DNA of 8,788 nucleotides. Source: UCB3 sp964415605 (GTDB taxonomy: Bacteria; Chloroflexota; Anaerolineae; Epilineales; Epilineaceae). The position numbers and the translations under genes are program-made. The notes beneath the pieces are model-generated. The model saw only the letters and a program-made list of their open reading frames with translations, was not told the DNA's origin and did no database searches. How positions within the stretch are numbered: the first letter of the stretch is position 1; every line of letters begins with the position of its first letter. Positions 6,153 to 8,788 of the stretch are shown piece by piece. Location of the stretch: positions 1 to 8,788 of the forward strand of contig CAYQBA010000185.1 of the NCBI GenBank assembly GCA_964415605.1. Direction: 5' to 3'.

Positions 6153-6512
6153 ATGCCGGCTGTGCGATCCGACGGAGAGGACCGCCTGGGCTCGTTCTAC
6201 GACCGGGTGTATGCCGTCGTGCGCCGCGTCCCGCCCGGGCGGGTGACGACGTACGGCACGGTCGCGCGCCTGCTGGGGCAGCCGCGGGCCGCGCGCGCGG
6301 TGGGCTACGCCCTGAACGCCCTCGCGAGCCGCGCCGGCGACCCAGCGGCCGTCGGCGTGCCGTGGCAGCGCGTTGTCAACAGCCACGGGCGGATCAGCCT
6401 GGTCAACCGCGAATGGGACGCCGCCGAGCAGGCGGCGCGGCTGCGCGACGAGGGCGTCGAGGTCGATGACGCGCTGCGCGTCGACCTCGATCGCCACTTC
6501 TGGGACGGATAG
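6153..6512 (+). CDS. atl: Alkyltransferase-like protein (ATL), MGMT family without the acceptor cysteine
   Basis: 119 residues from ATG 6153, chosen because a TACAAT box lies just upstream and the domain begins within 15 residues; the open frame further upstream is G-rich intergenic sequence. It is the DNA-binding domain of the O6-alkylguanine-DNA alkyltransferase family. FYDRVYAVVRRVPPGRVTTYG at 15-35 supplies the helix-turn-helix lead-in with its Tyr, and QPRAARAVGYAL at 43-54 the arginine-finger segment. VPWQRVVNSHGRIS at 69-82 is the active-site loop. In MGMT/Ogt enzymes that loop reads PCHRV, and here Trp71 replaces the alkyl-accepting Cys. ATL proteins with this change bind O6-alkylguanine without repairing it and hand the lesion to nucleotide excision repair. 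The size matches ATLs (about 100-130) and it lacks the N-terminal domain of full MGMT. It heads a three-gene run that ends in a DNA glycosylase for alkylated bases. Confidence 0.9.
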   Translation: MPAVRSDGEDRLGSFYDRVYAVVRRVPPGRVTTYGTVARLLGQPRAARAVGYALNALASRAGDPAAVGVPWQRVVNSHGRISLVNREWDAAEQAARLRDEGVEVDDALRVDLDRHFWDG

Positions 6513-6534
6513 GGCACCGGGGAGCCAGCACAGC

Positions 6535-8184
6535 ATGTCGACCTTGGCCGTCGTCTCGCTCTTGGCCGCCGTGGCCGTCGTCGGGCTGATCGCGTACGAC
6601 GTCCTGCAGCGCCAACACGCCATCCTTCACAACTTCCCGATCATCGGACACTTCCGGTTCCTCCTCGAGTCGATCGGGCCGGAGCTGCGCCAGTACATCG
6701 TCACCAGCAACGACGAGGAGCGGCCGTTCAGCCGCGACCAGCGGGCCTGGATCTACACGTCGTCCAAGCGGCGCAACAACTACTTCGGGTTCGGCACCGA
6801 CAACGACCTCGAGGTCAGCCCGAGCTACCTCATCATCAAGCACCGCAGCCTCGGGCTGCCGCCGCCGCCGGGGTTCGAGGGGGCCGACCACACGTATCCC
6901 ATCCCGTGCGCCAAGGTCATCGGCGGCCACCGCGGGCGCCGGCACGCCTTCCGGCCGGCGTCGATCGTCAACGTCTCGGGCATGAGCTTCGGGTCGCTGA
7001 GCGGGCCGGCCGTCGAAGCGCTCAACCGCGGGGCCCGCCTGGCGGGCTGCCTCCAGAGCACGGGCGAGGGCGGCATCGCGCCCTACCACCGCCACGGCGG
7101 CGAGCTGGTGTGGCAGATCGGCACGGGCTACTTCGGGTGCCGCGACGTCGACGGCCGCTTCAGCCTCGCGCGGTTCCGCGAGACCGTCGCGTCGGCGCCG
7201 GTGCGGGCCATCGAGATCAAGCTCAGCCAGGGCGCCAAGCCCGGCCTCGGGGGCGTCCTGCCCGGGGCCAAGGTGACGGCCGAGATCGCGGCCATCCGCG
7301 GCGTCCCCGCCGGCCAGGATTGCCTCAGCCCGGCGACGCACTCGGCCTTCCGCGACCCCGACGGGCTCCTGGACTTCGTCGAGCAGCTGGCCGACGAGAC
7401 CGGGCTGCCGGTGGGGATCAAGTCGGCGGTCGGCGACACGGCTTTCTGGGAGGAGATGGCGCGGCTGATGGCCACCACGGACCGCGGGGTCGACTTCATC
7501 ACGATCGACGGCGGCGAGGGCGGCACCGGCGCCGGCCCGCTGGTGTTCACCGACCACGTGGCGCTGCCGTTCAAGATCGGGTTCAGCCGGGTCTACCGCG
7601 TGATGGCCGAGCACGGCCTGCACCACCGGGTGGTCTTCGTGGGCAGCGGCAAGCTCGGGTTCCCGCAGCAGGCGCTCCTGGCGCTCGGGCTGGGCTGCGA
7701 CCTGATCAACGTCGGGCGCGAGGCGCTGCTGTCCATCGGGTGCATCCAGGCCCAGCGCTGCCACACGGGCCACTGCCCGACGGGCGTGGCGACGCAGAGC
7801 CGCTGGCTCATGGCCGGGCTGGACCCCACGCTCAAGTCGGCCCGGCTGGCGAACTACGTCGTCACGATGCGCAAGGAGCTGCTGGCGCTGGCCCACGCGT
7901 GCGGCGTGCCGCACCCGGCGCTCGTCGGCACCGACCAGCTCGAGATCCTCGACGACCGTTTCGGCAGCCGGCCGATCGCCGACGTGTTCGGCTACGCCCC
8001 GGACTGGGGGCTGCCGGGCGAGGACGCGCGCGTCGCGATCTCGCACATCATGTACGGCGACGGGATGCACGCCGACGGTCCAATCCGCGTCGGCGCCACG
8101 GGGGATGGCGCGCCGAGGGGCGCTGCGGCTGGTCGCGTGACGCGCGGCGGGGCTGGCCACGGCACGGGATCGGGGATAGATTGA
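6535..8184 (+). CDS. FMN-binding glutamate synthase family protein (synthase domain only, membrane-anchored)
   Basis: 549 residues from ATG 6535, with GGGGAG 10 bases upstream and the previous stop 22 bases away. Residues 3-21 form a hydrophobic N-terminal helix, a likely membrane anchor. The rest is the FMN-binding TIM barrel of glutamate synthase: GMSFGSLSGPAVEALNRGA at 149-167, STGEGG at 175-180, IKLSQGAKPGLGG at 228-240, IKSAVGD, and IDGGEGGTGAGPL at 324-336. VGSGKLG and INVGREA follow. Cys403, Cys409 and Cys414 make the C-x5-C-x4-C pattern of the [3Fe-4S] cluster. The N-terminal glutaminase domain and the C-terminal GXGXG domain of GltB are absent, so it cannot take ammonia from glutamine by itself; the natural substrate of such stand-alone homologues (YerD-like) is not settled. 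The last 30 or so residues are Gly/Ala/Arg-rich and unlike the domain. The stop TGA overlaps the next start. Confidence 0.92.
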   Translation: MSTLAVVSLLAAVAVVGLIAYDVLQRQHAILHNFPIIGHFRFLLESIGPELRQYIVTSNDEERPFSRDQRAWIYTSSKRRNNYFGFGTDNDLEVSPSYLIIKHRSLGLPPPPGFEGADHTYPIPCAKVIGGHRGRRHAFRPASIVNVSGMSFGSLSGPAVEALNRGARLAGCLQSTGEGGIAPYHRHGGELVWQIGTGYFGCRDVDGRFSLARFRETVASAPVRAIEIKLSQGAKPGLGGVLPGAKVTAEIAAIRGVPAGQDCLSPATHSAFRDPDGLLDFVEQLADETGLPVGIKSAVGDTAFWEEMARLMATTDRGVDFITIDGGEGGTGAGPLVFTDHVALPFKIGFSRVYRVMAEHGLHHRVVFVGSGKLGFPQQALLALGLGCDLINVGREALLSIGCIQAQRCHTGHCPTGVATQSRWLMAGLDPTLKSARLANYVVTMRKELLALAHACGVPHPALVGTDQLEILDDRFGSRPIADVFGYAPDWGLPGEDARVAISHIMYGDGMHADGPIRVGATGDGAPRGAAAGRVTRGGAGHGTGSGID

Positions 8185-8788
8185 CCCCGTCGCCGGGCGA
8201 CCGGCTGGGCCGCGGCTTCTTCACCCGGCCGGCGCGCGCAGTCGCCGTCGACCTCCTGGGTCACCGGCTGGTCAGCACGGCCGGGGGCACGCCGGCCGGC
8301 GGCATCATCGTCGAGACCGAGGCCTACTGCGACGCGGGGGCGGCGGACCTCGCGTGCCACGGCAGCCGCAACCGCGGGCGCCCGACGGGCCGCACGGCGG
8401 TGATGTTCGGCCCGCCTGGCCACGCCTACGTGTACTTCACCTACGGCATGCACTGGCTGTTCAACGTCGTCACCGGTGTTCCGGGCCAGCCGAGCGCCGT
8501 GCTCGTCCGGGCGCTCGAGCCCGACACGGGGCTGGCCGCGATCGCCGAGCGCCGGCTGGACCGCCGCGGCCGGCCGTTGTCGAGCGCGGCATGGACCAAC
8601 GGCCCCGCCAAGCTGGCGGCCGCTCTGGGCATCGACGGCGCGCTGCACGGCGCCGACCTGTGCGCCCCCGAGGCCGCCGTCTGGATCGAAGCGGCGTTCG
8701 ACGTCCCGCGCGAGGACGTCGACGTGGCCGCGGGGCCGCGCATCGGCATCGCCGGCGTGCCCGAGCCATGGCGTTCGCTGCCGTGGCG
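8181..8788 (+). CDS. mpg: 3-methyladenine DNA glycosylase, AAG/MPG family, partial at right edge
   Basis: 202 codons are visible. A TTG start at 8181 overlaps the previous stop (TTGA), with CGGGGA just upstream; no in-frame ATG occurs before the middle of the domain, and no upstream ATG or GTG start was found in this frame. The protein opens LGRGFFTRPARAVAVDLLGH as usual for the family. The catalytic segment is IIVETEAY (42-49), in which Glu47 corresponds to the water-activating Glu125 of human AAG and Tyr49 to Tyr127. His60 in ACHGS corresponds to His136, with two extra residues between. GPPGHAYVYFTYGMHWLFNVV supplies the intercalating Tyr region and the Asn of the base pocket. VLVRALEP and TNGPAKLAAALGI follow. 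Family members are about 190-210 residues, so only the extreme C-terminus should be missing. It removes alkylated purines such as 3-methyladenine, starting base excision repair, and likely shares a transcript with the ATL gene. Confidence 0.93.
   Translation, partial: MTPSPGDRLGRGFFTRPARAVAVDLLGHRLVSTAGGTPAGGIIVETEAYCDAGAADLACHGSRNRGRPTGRTAVMFGPPGHAYVYFTYGMHWLFNVVTGVPGQPSAVLVRALEPDTGLAAIAERRLDRRGRPLSSAAWTNGPAKLAAALGIDGALHGADLCAPEAAVWIEAAFDVPREDVDVAAGPRIGIAGVPEPWRSLPW

Noticed and set aside
6153..6512. Functional O6-methylguanine-DNA methyltransferase
   Set aside because: The acceptor Cys of the PCHR motif is Trp, so alkyl transfer is not expected.
3396..6623. 1075-residue open frame on the minus strand
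   Set aside because: It lies antisense to the NACHT gene, runs through the N gap and into the ATL and synthase genes, is Arg/Gly/Ala/Pro-rich and has no recognisable domain; a by-product of high GC.
6403..8160. 585-residue open frame on the minus strand
   Set aside because: Antisense to the clearly conserved FMN glutamate synthase-like gene, with shadow-type composition.
8177..8182. TAGATT as a -10 box for the glycosylase gene
   Set aside because: It overlaps the TTG start codon itself, and the gene is coupled to the preceding one by a stop/start overlap.
7992..8648. 218-residue minus-strand frame across the synthase/glycosylase junction
   Set aside because: Antisense to two recognised genes and without recognisable motifs.

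Overview
The window comes from a very GC-rich bacterium (roughly 70-75% G+C by eye, not counted). The 10-base N gap suggests a scaffolded draft or metagenome assembly. The gene set (LemA/TPM cluster, very small heme-copper oxidase subunit I-like proteins, NACHT-FGE fusion, alkyltransferase-like protein, glutaminase-less FMN glutamate synthase homologue, AAG-type glycosylase) and the TANAAT boxes placed just before start codons would suit Chloroflexota or a similar GC-rich lineage. This is a guess: no rRNA or other phylogenetic marker is present.

Left part (1-3117, minus strand): five genes read right to left and closely packed, probably one operon. They are a LemA membrane protein, a TPM-domain protein with a membrane hairpin, a secreted or anchored YgcG-type TPM protein with a Gly-rich tail, and two consecutive four-helix membrane proteins. 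The last two share a motif resembling heme-copper oxidase subunit I, and the final one runs off the left edge. LemA plus two TPM proteins is a widespread envelope-associated set of unsettled function.

Middle (3118-5978): a short divergent intergenic region carries a candidate promoter in each direction. It is followed on the plus strand by a single large gene for a STAND-type NTPase: NACHT domain, short helical/HEAT-like stretch, and a C-terminal formylglycine-generating-enzyme-like (C-type lectin fold) domain that has lost the FGE catalytic cysteines. This architecture is what one expects of a conflict or sensing protein. It is the most unusual gene of the window.

Right part (5979-8788, plus strand): a 10-base assembly gap lies 8 bases past the NACHT gene and is followed by G-rich low-complexity sequence. 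Then comes a compact three-gene run: an alkyltransferase-like (ATL) protein with Trp in place of the alkyl-acceptor Cys, an FMN/iron-sulfur glutamate synthase-domain protein, and an AAG/MPG-type 3-methyladenine DNA glycosylase whose TTG start overlaps the preceding stop and which is cut by the window end. The two outer genes both act on alkylated DNA.

No tRNA, rRNA, CRISPR array, transposase, integrase or reverse transcriptase was seen. The many long open frames opposite or across these genes are side effects of high GC and are left out.
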